A stretch of DNA of 64,000 bases from Anaeramoeba flamelloides (lineage: Eukaryota; Metamonada; Anaeramoebidae): assembly GCA_027625915.1 (NCBI GenBank), contig JANTQA010000008.1, positions 8,912,501 through 8,976,500 of the forward strand, written 5' to 3'. This document shows, piece by piece, positions 33,547 through 45,639 of this stretch. Positions within the stretch are counted from its first letter, which is position 1, and every line of letters starts with the position of its first letter. Below the pieces are notes generated by a model that was not told the DNA's origin, made no database searches, and saw only the letters and a program-made list of their open reading frames with translations. The translations under genes and the position numbers were made by a program.

Positions 33547-35881
33547 AAAAGAAAAACAAAAATTTGCAAAATTAGAAAAAAAGATTCTGATACAAAAATT
33601 TGGAAAATATTTTTTGTAAAAAATACTGGAATAAATATAAAAAACAACTCCCATTAACATTATAAAGTGAGTCAAAAATTTTGAAAAATAGTTTAGTTTT
33701 TAGATATTTGTCCCTATATTATAATGATCAGATTAATTTTATTTTTTTTTTGTTTTTTAAAATTTAGTTTTTGATTTTTTTTTTTTGTATCATTAATTAT
33801 TCTAAAACAAGAGGAAATTTTAATTTTTTTTATGAAGGGTGGAAATTCATTTGCTCTTTTGGATCTTATTTCAAATTTTTTTATTTAGAAATTTTTATAA
33901 ATAATTAACATTTTCTTTATCATTAACCTATAACAAGATAAATTGCAAATATTTATTATGAATAATATCTTTAAGACCACTCTTTCTTTCTTTATTATTA
34001 TTGTTTGTTTGGATTTATTTTTGAATCTAAAATTTTCCATTATTTTCACAGGATGTTATGTGACATTTTCATTTTTTTTTTTTTTTATTTCGAAAAAAAA
34101 AAAAAAATTACTTTGAAAACTCAAGGATGGTGTACCACCTTTTTATAAAATCTTTAATTTTATAAAGACATTTTATACAGTTTTTTTTTAAAATTAGTGA
34201 AAACTTGTTCATAATTAAAACTTTTAAAAGTTATGTGTTTTGATAAAGTGAAAGCAAAACTTTCAAATGCGGTATATATGTATGGTTTGAAGAGAAACAC
34301 TTTTTTTACAAAACATTTCCTACTTTATTTGTACCCAAAACTTTAAAAAAGTTTTAATTCAGAAAAAATCATAAAAAAAAAAGTTTTCACATTTTTAAAA
34401 TGACTTTCCTGGCTAAGTGTTATCAATATTAAGAATATCCAGAGAAAATATTTTTATTTATTTTGCATAAATTAAAAAATAATAATAATAATGGGTATAA
34501 AAAAAATGAAATGAAAATTGTCTTCTACTAACAAATTTGAGTCTTCAATTTCTTTTCAAAAATTAGACAATGATGGTAAAAAAACTCGATATAAAAGTAA
34601 TTCCTTAATTTTTGATCTATGATAATTCTAATAGTCTTGAAATAATACTGTTTTTTTTGCAAGAAAAATTTTCCTTAAAAACATATTTTATAAACTACTT
34701 TTTATATTTTTTTATCAATAAATTATCTATTTTTTTGACTTTAGAAAAAGAGAATGAATCCTATTATTTATTTATTTTAAAGGTGATATTTATCTTTTAT
34801 TGTCTATTTGTAGGTATGATTTTATTTGTATTCATACAATTAACATCAAAATCACCATTTTTTGGTTTTTAAGGGTGGGAATTCAAGATCTACATAATAA
34901 ACATATAAAGTTTCCCTATTCGACAAACCACCAAAATTGGTTCTATTTTTTCATTTATACAATAAATTCTAATAAATTTCAAAAAATGTTTAGTTCAATT
35001 TCCATTTTTATAAATCTTAAACTCTAAATATAAAAAAAGTTTTTGATAAAGACTATTTTGAAGAACAACTAATTTTATAGCGTTTTATAACACTTGCTAT
35101 TATAAAATGCTTTATTCAAAACGAAGCATAAAAATTTCAAAAAGGAAAATCAAATAAAAAATTTCTAAACTTTTATTACAATTTATCTGTTTTCGGAAAT
35201 TGGGTATTGATTACAATATTTGATCAAGAAAAGGGAAATAATTATCACTTATTTTTTTCTAATATCACAAGCAAAGAGATTTTTCCAAACAAACAGAATA
35301 ACATTTGTTGATCTCTGTTGGTTTGTTGGTACTTTTTCTTCAATTACTAAATTAAGAATATCTTTGGGTGAAATTAGGATTGGTAAATGTAAAAGATTGT
35401 CGAATAATTTATCAGATGAGTGAAAAATTTCTCCCTTTTGGCTTTAAATCCAAAGTATTAAATAAATGGGTTTGATTGTTTAGATTAGTTGGGTCTTTTT
35501 AAGAAACAGAAAAGAAAATAAATGAACTATTTTTTTTAATTTTTCTGGAGAAAACCATCAAAAAGTTACAAAATAGTTTTTTAATTTCTTTTCAAAAAAA
35601 CGAAAGATCTGATAAAAACAGAAAAAAATAAGATAAAAAAAGAATTTTAATTTGTTTTGCGGAAATTTTGAGACTTTTTAGTGAATTTGTCAACTTAGGT
35701 TCTTAGAAAATATTATTTGATTTATTTTTTTAAAACAATAAATAGTGAAGAGTGAAATCAAATAGAATTTAAAGTGAAAGGTGTTGAGTTTTTAAAAACT
35801 CAAAACAGAGGTTTTTTAGAATTCTTTCAAAAAAATCCAAAACCATTATTTCTTGTTTGCTCTCTTGGTTTATTTAATCTT

Positions 35882-36714
35882 ATGGAATGTAAACCAAATG
35901 TTCCAACAAGTTTACCTGTATTTTCAGGATTTGAACCAATTGTAACTTCGCCCTCGTTTCCATGCCATAGTCCGTTTCATAAGCAAGAAAAAAGAAGTCA
36001 GAAACAAAAGAGACAACTTACGAGTCAAGGAATTGTTGGAATTGGAGCTGAATGCATTGGCATTGAGACGTATCAAGAAAACCATCTGATTAAGCAATTC
36101 CATTTGCTAAATTTTGATCACAGAAAGCACCTCTCCTCGCCAATAATTTTCCAATCCTCATTCTCTTCACCATTTGCAGAAGGGAAAGAATTCAATTCCA
36201 TTGAAACAACACTTAGCCCTCAGCCTTGTACTTGCGCTTCTTATGGTGGTTCTTGTTCTTGCTCTTGTTCTGATTTGAATTCGAATTTGAATTCTAATTC
36301 AAATTCTTCTTTTTCAAAAAAGAATCTTAATAAGGAAATATTTCCTTTAATTCCGATTTCTCTAAGCGACAAACTGAAAGAAATCTCTGATTTAAAACTT
36401 CCAAAACAACAAGATCATAAATTGGTTTTGTTAAACCCAAAACCTCTTCAATTTGTAAATAACGAATTGAACAGCCATTATGATCCGATCAAAATACATT
36501 GCGGAACACCAAAAAACAACAAAACAAACGGTACCCAAAGCCAGATGAATTTTGAGATCGTAAGTCATATTTATTGTGTTTTTTCTCTCAACGCTCTTTT
36601 TTTTTAAATGAAAAAAAATCCCCAATTTTTTTATTTTTTTGAAAACTTTTTTCTCAGATTTTCAAGTTAATTTTTTATTTGTTCATTGCACTGGTGTTAT
36701 ACCAAGAACAGTAA
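35882..36714 (+). CDS. Hypothetical Ser/Cys-rich protein with hydrophobic tail, 2 exons
   Basis: Proposed exons are 35882-36559 (phase 0, strong GTAAGT donor) and 36658-36714 (acceptor TTTTTCTCAG, stop TAA), about 244 residues. The frame is open upstream to 35774 without an ATG, so an earlier exon is possible. Features: a Cys-rich patch near PCTCASYGGSCSCSCSD, a Ser/Asn microrepeat after it, then Pro/Leu/Lys-rich sequence. The short last exon encodes IFKLIFYLFIALVLYQEQ, a strongly hydrophobic segment ending a few residues from the stop, which would make a tail-anchored membrane protein. Codon variety supports coding. The 3' splice choice is inferred, and another open frame (36686-36961) offers an alternative ending. 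Family not recognised. Confidence 0.45.
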
Positions 36715-38066
36715 TTTCAAAAAACAAATTCTCAACAAAAATGATCAAACTTTGTTCATTCGGCTCATTCTTTCTTCATTTTTTTTTTTTTTGAAAACAA
36801 ATCATTTTCTTTTGAAACTGTCTGTTTATAAAAATAGTGATACAACAAAAATTTTAAATAATTTCACTCAAACAGAAACAAAAGAACGATTCAAACAGTT
36901 TGAGAAACATTTTTTAAAACTTTTGGGTATCACCTTTTATTGTGGCTTTATGAAATTTTGAAAAAGTTCTTTTCCGAAAAGGATTGAAAATTGAATCCCA
37001 TTTATAATACCAAAACTATGCAAAAGTCAAAAACATTTGTCAAGCTTAAGGACGACATTTTTTGGCGAAAACAGCGAAATTGTTGATAAAAAAACTCTTG
37101 AAAGAGTTTGATAACCTCAGTTAAATTTACCAACTGAGAATTTCTTTTTAAAAAAAATGTGAAATTTATCACAAATTCCAAAATTTTACCCCTTCTTAGA
37201 TCCTCCCAAAAAATTTATTTTACAATTTGATAATTTCCATTTCAAATCTGTAAACACAAAACAATTTTCAGAGCTGTTCTAAATCTTACTTTTAGTTACT
37301 TTTACAAGTTTGAAATGTTTTCAAATATGGAACTCTGCTTGATAATCCCTAAAAGTAATTTTATTTAAAAATTTTCAATCATAAAATCTATTTGGAATAA
37401 TTTTTTTTTGAACTGTGTTGATTTTAAACATTGAAACTAGTAAATTTTTTTATCTAATTTCTTTCGAATGAAAATTCTTTTTGAAGGGACTAGTCTCTAT
37501 TAATTTTTTTTTTGACCAAGAACTCAATAAGGAATCCTTATCTTGAAATATGCTTAAAATTGAAAATAGACAGGTTTTTTCAGTGTTAGAACTTTTAGTT
37601 CTTGTTTTTTTAAAATTTTACAATTCTGTCAAAAAAAGTGACTTTTAAAAATGTTTTTTAAAAAAAATATCTTTAACAGATGAGAATTTTTGGATTAATT
37701 TTTGATTTAATTATTGTTTCAAAATTAATATTTATTCTCATTTGGAAAAACGAAAAAATAATTCAAAACAAGTGAATATTTTCTCTTTCACTTCTGTTCA
37801 TACAACTTGACTCTATAAAGAACTCAATTTGTTTTATCAAGAATTACTTTTTAAAAAAATAGTTCTTATTCTTTTCTTTGATTTTTTTTGACTCTTACAA
37901 AAACTTTTTGAATGATAATTTGGGAATACTTAAAAAAACTTCAAATTCAACAAAAAAAAAAGAGTATAAACTCAAAAAGTAGATTCATGAAAAAAAAAGA
38001 ATGGTACAAGAAAAGAAAGAAAATCTATTATTTTGAGTAAAGCATATATTGCATATTTTTTTCGAA

Positions 38067-38174
38067 TCAAACTGTTTTTTCATACAAATCCAAAAAAACC
38101 TTTTCAGGTTTATTTTTCAAACTATTTTTTGTAGGTCTTCCACAAACACAACAAGGTTTTGCTTTCTTGCTCAT
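38067..38174 (-). CDS. Possible short exon/ORF with CCxCG motif (35 residues)
   Basis: ATG (38174) to TGA on the minus strand. The product begins MSKKAKPCCVCGRPTKNSL and continues to DLYEKTV. C-x-x-C-G followed by R-P-T resembles the first knuckle of a zinc-binding module, and the bases before the ATG are A-rich as for other starts here. No second Cys pair or downstream exon was found. Treat as a candidate first exon of an unrecognised gene. Confidence 0.25.
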   Translation of the reverse strand: MSKKAKPCCVCGRPTKNSLKNKPEKVFLDLYEKTV

Positions 38175-40670
38175 ATTTTTTTTTTATTTTTTGTATTTTT
38201 GCGATAAAGTTGAAAAAAAGCAAAATTCAAGAAAGTGAAAAAAAGGAAAAATTTTTTATTTCTATAAAAAAATAATAACTAAATTTAATGAATGTCATTT
38301 AGCGAGATTTCATTACTATACAAAGAAGTTTTTCACTTTGATTTCAAATCTAAGTAATTGGCAAAAAAAAATTCTAAATCTATATTAAATTTACCTAAAA
38401 AAATTTAATAGAGACTTGTCCCTTAAGAAGTAAAAGTAAAATAGCACAATAACGAAACACCCTCCATGGTGGTAACGTAGTTGTTAAACATAAATATTTT
38501 CAGAACTCACTTATATGACTTTTTTGAAACACTTTTTTTAAAAGGATCAGAATTCAACAAAAATCGCCTTAAAGTGTTAGTAAAGGGTATAAAAAGGGTT
38601 GGGATCCCTTCTGTTAAAAACATTTTTTGTCAAATGAATTATTTCCAAAGTCTATTCAACATTTTTCGTTAGTTAAATTCAGAGAGATGAAAAATAAAGG
38701 TAGGATGTGGTTAAAATGATAAGTATGTGCATTTTATTGAATTTTAGTTTCAAAAAATCGACAACAATTAGATCAAACATAAAATTTAAAGAAAAGAAAG
38801 AAAAAGAAAAAGAATCAAATAAAAAAAGAATATCACCTATAAATAAATTCTTGTTTCCAAAATACACTGAGCAAAGATTGAGGGGAAACTTTTACTTTTT
38901 TTCTTTTCATTGTTATTATAATTTTTTCATTTTATTTTGTTGCTTTTTGGTTTTCTTTTTTCCTTTTTTGTGCGCAACTTGTTTTTTCCATTATCAAGAA
39001 AATATTCTACAAACTGTAAATTACTTGAAAATTCATTTCTATTTTCACACAGCCTAAAAATCTCTCAACAAATTCCATTGTTCAGGCTAATTCTTTTTGT
39101 TTTGCAGTTCAGAATTTTTCTGGTATTTATTAACTCAAAAAAAAAAAAGTTAGTGGCAAAATGACAAAACAATTTATATTAAGGAAACCTTTTTAAATTT
39201 TAACCCTGGGGAATGCTTCAAGGACTCTCCGAATTTATGTTCTCTATGGGTTGAAATGTAATATATTAAATAATAAAAATGATTTAAATGATTATATATG
39301 GAAGGTAACTCAAAAGATTGAAATAAGCATTTAATTGATCCAAAAAAATTTGGAAATTCTCAAACAAACCAAGAATAAAATTAAAATCAACTTTTTTATC
39401 CCAAACACTGCCAAAGACATCTATTGCTTTTTCAAATATATTTATACCCTTACCATAAACTCTATAATACGATTATTTTCCAATTATTAAATGAAAATTT
39501 TTATTTCAAGTACCAAAATATTGTTTTGTTTAAAAAACCCAAAGATCTTCACAAAATCAATTAGAAATGATATTTTTAGTTCAATTACTGCTATTTTTTG
39601 CTCGCCATTTGTTGAAAAAAAAAAACGATGCACATCACAAAACCAATTAGAAATGATATTTTTAGAGATTTAATTAAGCTTCCTTATTGAATCGTGAGAT
39701 AATAATTTTAATTATGCTCATTAGTTTTTAACAGTACTTGAAAGCTAAAAACATTACGTGACTCTAGATATCCGTATTATTCCCAAACCTTTTCAATTTA
39801 AATTTTGAATTTGAACTAGAAATATTTTAAACCAATTGTTGATTATGATCACCCTATGAACTACTGTGAAAAATAACAAAAACTTCAAATTTGCCCCAAA
39901 AATGTTTTGCAAAATTAAAAATTTCGAAAAAAAACTCATAAATTTTAACACTTTATTAATATCTTTGCACAGCATTATTTAAAGTCAATAAATATGAAGT
40001 TAAAGAACAAATTAATATGAAACAAACATAAAATTCTGATAGTCTACTCAGTTTAAAAACAAAAAAGTGAACTTTTTAAACTGTTTTTCAATTTACTTTT
40101 TTATGAATTCCAACCAAATAAATGTTCCTGGAATAAAATAGCAAACATGATCTTCGAGCCGTTTTAAAAAAAGTGATTAATAAAATTTTTCAAAAAGTTT
40201 TGCTCAAAATCTTTGATTCTCTCTTTCAAGTTGTTTGATACACATCTTTTAACTCTTTTATTCCCCACCCTTTTAAAATGGTTGTATAAATGAAAAAAAA
40301 AAAAATCTTTTAATTTTGGCTCTTCCTTATTGGTTTCTGAAATTAGATTATTATATTTTATTTTTTTTCAAGACGATTTGGATCTTTCTTTTTCTTTTTA
40401 GTTCCCAAGTTACTTATATCCTATCCTTGCTTAAATAATAAACTTTGTTTCAGTCAAAGGTGTATCCAAAAAAAAATTTTTTTTTCAAATATCAATTATT
40501 TTATATAATTGACTATTGAAGAACAAATAAAAAATAAGCAGAATAATACACATTAAAGAATTGTTGGTATCCTTCTGAAAGAAAACTATTTAATCAATAA
40601 ATTTTCTTAAAAATTGAAGAACCCAAATTCTTAGGGAAAAATTGAGAAAAACAAGAATGTTCGTTTTGAT

Positions 40671-40725
40671 CTCCTATTGGTATTTGAATAATAAATAGGA
40701 AAAAAATTTCACTTCATTTTCCCAG
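40671..40725 (+). repeat. E repeat, copy 1
   Basis: TCCTATTGGTATTTGAATAATAAATAGGAAAAA followed by TTTCACTTCATTTTC recurs almost unchanged at 47954-48003. Similarity fades within about 60 bases, so this is a short dispersed repeat or one end of a larger element. Confidence 0.6.
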
Positions 40726-40862
40726 ACTTTTCTTTTGGAAATAAAGTACCCAAACCAAGTGTGTTGGGATTTTGGTGTTTATTTGAAAAATGAAATGAAA
40801 ATGAAGTGAAAATTTTTCACATTTATTAAACAAATCTCAAGATCAGAGATTGAATAAAATTC

Positions 40863-41150
40863 CCATAGAAATCAATATGGTTTCTCCACAATCATTTCCA
40901 TGGTTTCAATAACCTTAGAATAACACGTTTTTACCAAGTGACTCTTGATCTTGCAATAAAAAAAAATTTTGCAAACTGAATTACGTTTTAAAAAAAAATC
41001 GAAAAAAAAAAAACAAAAATGTGCAAAATGTGATTTCAATTTTGAAAATTTCCAAAATAAATTTTTTTCTTCTAATATCCATGCAAACCCTTTAAACACA
41101 TTTATTTCACCCATTACAACTGGGCCCCTTTGACTGGAAAATAGTTTACA
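40863..41150 (-). mobile_element. F-family fragment, reverse orientation
   Basis: Reverse complement of the left half of the F elements at 20267 and 57573. It ends CAACTGGGCCCCTTTGACTG then GAAAATAGTTTACA, the F terminal repeat, and keeps the GTGACTCTTGATCTTGCAAT block. The other half is missing. Confidence 0.55.
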
Positions 41151-41185
41151 TATTAAGAAACACATATGTAATTTTTTGAGGTTAT

Positions 41186-41196
41186 CCCCCCCCCCC
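41186..41196. repeat. C11 homopolymer
   Basis: Eleven C followed by TCAT. A C8 run followed by TCAT also occurs at 12774-12781. It lies about 220 bases before the RS-rich exon. Confidence 0.85.
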
Positions 41197-41415
41197 TCAT
41201 CTTTAAAGAATGATTTTCCAAAAAGAAACTTGAAAAAAAAAAAAGTAATTTGATTTCGGGAAACAATCCGTTTATAGAATAGAAGTGAAGATTAAAAAAA
41301 TTTTTATACAGATGAATTATGTAAATTAAAATTCCAAATAAATAAAAATATTTAAATCGTTTCGAATTTTATTTTTTTTATTTTAATTTCTTCTTTCTCT
41401 ACGTAATAACAAAAG

Positions 41416-42288
41416 GGAGATTCTGCTAGCTTTTTACCAACCACGTGGACAAATGAAGGCTGGAAAACAAATCGAAATTCTACAAATAATGAGAAATCCA
41501 CTTCTCAAACCAATTGTGTGAAAGAATTTTCCATTTTAGATCAAATAGATAAACCAATAAACCAAACAACAAGAAAAAGAAGATTGAATGCACCCAAATT
41601 AAAGGATAATCAACAAAGGATTTTTGAAATGGGTGCGTTTCAATTTATTAAACAAAATAAAAAACTGAACAACCAACTTAATTTTAATAATATTTTACCT
41701 CGCTCAAGCCGGAACAAAAAGAAAAATAAAAAAAGATCTCGAAGTAGAAGTAGAGGAAGGAGTAAGAGTCGGAGTAAGAGTCGAGGAAGATCTCGGTCTC
41801 GAAGTAGATCTCGAAGTAGAAGCAGCGGAAGAAATAGAAATTTAATTACAAAAATGAAAATGGTTAACAAAAATAATAATACAATAATCCAAAAAAATAA
41901 TTATGAAATCAAGCATATCATTAAAACAATTAAGAGTCATAAAGCCGAAAAAAAAACATATCAAAAATCAAATCAAAATCAAAATCAAAATGATACACAG
42001 AAACAGAAACAGAAACATGCACAAAAACAAAAACAAAAACAAAGATTACAAATTAAAAAAAAAAAAATGAAAATTAATTCATTTTTGCCTATATTTGGAT
42101 CTATTGATTTTCTTACAAATCAGCCCGAACAAAAAAAAGACTTAAATAACCAACCAATAGATTTGGATAACGGAAGATGCAACCCTCTTGGACAAATCTA
42201 CTTGAAAAGTTCTTTTGATTGCATCTCTAATAATTTTAGAGAAGCAAAGAACAATAATAGCCAATACCACCACGAAAAAAAAAACTAA
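41416..42288 (+). CDS. Arginine/serine-rich (RS-domain) protein, 3' exon
   Basis: The frame is open from 41410 (after TAA TAA) to TAA at 42286-42288, about 290 codons. The pyrimidine-rich TTTCTTCTTTCTCTACG...CAAAAG before 41416 looks like a 3' splice site. No ATG lies near the 5' end, so this is probably the last exon of a longer gene or one with a missed short first exon. It reads GDSASFLPTTWTNEGWKTN..., then a basic region, then an RS domain (41743-41830) of alternating Arg-Ser/Arg-Gly. A Gln/Asn/Lys tract follows, and last an ordered-looking end (NSFLPIFGSIDFLTNQP...NPLGQIYLKSSFDC). RS domains mark splicing and mRNA-processing factors regulated by SR kinases. No RRM is visible, so it should be called RS-like, not a canonical SR protein. 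Confidence 0.65.
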   Translation, partial: GDSASFLPTTWTNEGWKTNRNSTNNEKSTSQTNCVKEFSILDQIDKPINQTTRKRRLNAPKLKDNQQRIFEMGAFQFIKQNKKLNNQLNFNNILPRSSRNKKKNKKRSRSRSRGRSKSRSKSRGRSRSRSRSRSRSSGRNRNLITKMKMVNKNNNTIIQKNNYEIKHIIKTIKSHKAEKKTYQKSNQNQNQNDTQKQKQKHAQKQKQKQRLQIKKKKMKINSFLPIFGSIDFLTNQPEQKKDLNNQPIDLDNGRCNPLGQIYLKSSFDCISNNFREAKNNNSQYHHEKKN

Positions 42289-43499
42289 ATAATAATATAA
42301 AAACAAATGAAAGTACTACAAATTCAATTATAACAAACAGAAAAATGATTTAAACATAATCAAGAAACTCCAAATGTTTTAAAAAAATTGATTCAAATTA
42401 ATATGAATCAAATTAGATATTTAATATTGTACCTTTACAAATTCAAGAGTTTAATACAAACCTTGATTCAAAATTCCATTAATATGTATTTTTTTTTATA
42501 ATACATATTTTTTTTTATTTAACTTTTTAATATTTTTGAAATTTTCATTTTATTTAAAAAAAAAAATAAATGAATTTCGCTTTATACTTTTTTTTATCTT
42601 TTTTTAAAAAAACTAAATACAATTTTTAGTGAGATTTTAACCTTTGAAATTAATATTAACAAAACTATTTTTATTATTTTGTAAAAAAAAAACAAAAATA
42701 AATATTCCCAATTTATAATATTTTTATTTTTCATGTAATTTTATCTTTATATTTTGATTTATTTTTTCACATTTTTATTTTTATTTGCTTTTTGCAAGCC
42801 TAATTGCTATTAAATAAATTTGTTGATTAGAAAAGAGATATTTACATAATTTCATAGTGAAAGCCTTACTATTCACAAACCTAATGAATAAAAATTATCA
42901 TTAAATTTTAAAATTGAAACTTAGTGTTTGCTTCTTTTTAAGTAGTAATTTTGAAATTTGTATTTAGAGTTTTTAGATTTTCTGTTTTGAAAAGTATAAA
43001 TTTTTTTTTTTTTGAAATTTCTCACAAGTCATTGAAGTTAAATAGAAGAAATTTATTACACTTATCTAAATACCCATTTAAATGAGATTTTTTTTTTTTT
43101 TTTACAAATATTTTTTAGTGAATCTTTTTCTTAAAACAAATGTTTAACTAAAACATCATATTGAAAATTTTTCCTTTGTAGGTTTTAAATATAGAATATG
43201 AATCTTAGACTTAATTTTAACTGTTTTTTTTTTGATCTTATTTACTCCATGATAGGTTTGCTCAACATTAAGAAGGTGTAATCACATTTAGATTCTTCTG
43301 GTTTTGATAGACCAATATAACTCTAAAAAAACCTATAATAAATATTATTGTACAATCTATCATTACATTTTTTAATATTGATCAATATTAAAAATTGTCT
43401 TTTTTAAAAATTATGTATTTTTGTTACTTGATCAAAATCGGAAATTTTTTCAACCAAAAGAATAATAGTTCATTTTTGAAAATATCAATGTTATTTTCT

Positions 43500-43960
43500 C
43501 AATTCTCAAGGAAATACCAAATTAGAACCATTCACTGTTTGAACTGTTAACAATTGTTGATTAATTATAATACTCAAAAAAAAAAAAAAAAAAAAAAAAA
43601 TAATTATCAATACTAATAAATTATAGGCTCTGTAAAAAATTTTGGAGAGGTGGAACCTAAAAATGTATTATTAAATTTACTTAAATTCTATTAGGAATAT
43701 TGATCGATCATAAGTTTTGATACTTTCAAATAATTTTATTTGAGTTCTTCTATTTGGAACAACTCAACTTTAACCTAATATCAATCTTTGAAAAAAATAT
43801 TGATTGAAAGAAATAAACAGGTTATGTAATTCAAAAAATGAAATGAAAATAAAAAACCAAAAAATGAAAAAATGATTTTCATATTTTCTAAAAATCAAAA
43901 TTTTTTTCAATTTGAATGGAATTATATTATTTTAATTCTTTTAACATTTTTTAACTTGAT
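43500..43960 (-). mobile_element. B-family element, reverse orientation, ends lost
   Basis: Shares with the 957-1460 and 28263-28790 copies (reverse complement) AAGGAAATACCAAATTAGAACC, TAGGAATATTGATCGATCA, AGTTCTTCTATTTGGAACAACTCAA and TTCAATTTGAATGGAATTAT. It contains a pure A run of about 23 bases near 43579-43601. Terminal repeats are not recognisable. Confidence 0.55.
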
Positions 43961-44348
43961 TAAAGAAAGTTGAATTTTAGTTTAGTAATAAGAAATGTGA
44001 TAAATATTTTAAAATGGAGTCCTTAAAATTCAAAATGTTTTCAAAGTTTTTCTTATTGGTTATTTAAATCTTAAAAATTCAACAGAAAAGATTAAATTTG
44101 ATTATAAATTAAATTACTTTTTCAGCTTTGGAAAATGAATATCTGATTTATAGAAGAATTAATTTATTTAATTAATTTATACTAAAAATTAATTGAATAC
44201 TTGAGTAAATAATGTCCTATTACCATTGGCCAAAAAAAATTAAATAAATACCAATCAAATCAAAAACATCTATGAAAATTTTTAGATTAATTTCCAATTA
44301 AAAATTTATTATTGTAAAAAGTAAAAGAAATTGAAAAAAAAAAAAAAA

Positions 44349-44528
44349 ATGGTTTCGAAAGATCACTTGGATGAGTTTTTTTTTACAATTTGTTGTAAAA
44401 TAAAGGTAAAAAACTTTTCATTCAGCTTTCCAAAAAAAAGAAATATAAACCAAACAACTTTTCAAATTCCATATTCTGAAAAGAAGCTTAAATTATTTAT
44501 TCCAGTGTTTAAGAATTGGGAAATCTGA
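44349..44528 (+). CDS. Possible small ORF (59 residues)
   Basis: ATG GTT TCG AAA start after an A run; product MVSKDHLDEFFFTICCKIKV... ending PVFKNWEI. Codon variety is slightly better than background. GTAAAA at about 44405 could be a donor. No domain or homology is recognised. Could be chance. Confidence 0.2.
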   Translation: MVSKDHLDEFFFTICCKIKVKNFSFSFPKKRNINQTTFQIPYSEKKLKLFIPVFKNWEI

Positions 44529-45639
44529 GGTTTTATTTTAATTCTTGGCCGGGGATTTTTATATAAGTCGAAATGAAAATTTTTGATCTTTTTAATTTTC
44601 AATCAACATTAGAACTTGAAAAAGGTAAGGAAATTTGTTATAATAGTTTCTGAGTTGTTAATTGTTTTTTTTTTTACTCAGGTATTTCCAAAAAGTGTTG
44701 CATTTTTTTTTTACATTTCATAAAAAATCATCTTTGTTAGTGGAGGTATTCTTTAATTGACAATACCAATTTAAGTTTAATAGTAATACTGATTAAATCA
44801 ATGACTAAGGTGTTTATTTCTAAATATATTTGTTGAAATATTTCAAAAAAATGAAAAAAAAACATAATATCACTTTTTATGACGAAAAAAATGTATTTCC
44901 AATTTCAATAAAAAACTGGAAATATGGAAAGGGTACAAATGTTTTTTGAAACAATTAAATGTAGTTTTATATTTTCAATTCTATTAAAAAATTTCGTGAG
45001 ATTAAACAAGTTATGAAAATGAATTTTTTGATGAAAAAGAAAATAATAAACATCAATTTTTAACACTAAAAAATATCAGATAAAATTGTGATCAGAAATT
45101 TTAATATATTTTATTTATGTAATACAACACTAAGACAAAAATTGAATTATTATCAAGAATCTGCAAATGCTAGTTAATGATTTTTTTTAATTTAAATACT
45201 TTATTGAAGATTGGGTTTAATAAATATATTTTAAAATAAATTTGCCCCACTTTCTTAGGAAAAAGCTTACAATAAAAATATTGGTTAGATTCTTTTGTTG
45301 ATATTTTAAGGACTACGTTTACAATTCAAGAAATAACCTTAACACAATTTGTTCGAATCTCATTTAAAATTTAAAGGAATGATCTTTAAAATATTCTCCA
45401 ATTTGGATCAAAAAAATATTTTATATCATTTTTGTTAAATGAAAAATTCACTGAGAAATTTTGAGATACTTGAACTCAAAACCTAGCTCAGTATCTTGAA
45501 AATCAAAAAATGAAAATAATCATGATTTTCTAACATTTAAAAGCACTTCTCAATAAATAGCCCGAACTTACAAAAGATCATATTGGTAATGCTTTTTGAC
45601 CATTGGGCTACGTTGAATTGTCACAATGTCTCCACCAAC

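Larger units (their letters stand above)
31528..35881. other. Intergenic, one A element and long homopolymers
   Basis: No supported gene. Contains the A-family element 32251-32447, a 38-A run (33507-33544), several 15-20 base T runs (for example about 32098-32117) and a (AAT)n tract near 34470-34490. A 67-codon frame at 35220-35423 has somewhat coding-like composition but no start context, domain or partner exon. Confidence 0.5.
36715..41415. other. Intergenic, weak coding hints only
   Basis: No complete gene. Possible fragments: a 22-codon frame from ATG 37018 (MQKSKTFVKLKDDIFWRKQR); a minus-strand Cys motif ORF at 38067-38174; a 13-codon frame at 39213; and a frame at 38481-38672 with coding-like middle. 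Repeats: an E-type repeat (40671-40725), a reversed F fragment (40863-41150) and an 11-C run (41186-41196). Confidence 0.45.

Noticed and set aside
33445-33675. 76-codon minus-strand frame
   Set aside because: Its middle is poly-Phe from the 38-base poly(A) run. No gene-like content.
35220-35423. 67-codon frame (RITFVDLCWFVGTFSS...)
   Set aside because: Better codon balance than background but no domain, no conserved motif and no way to join it to the next gene in frame with good splice sites.
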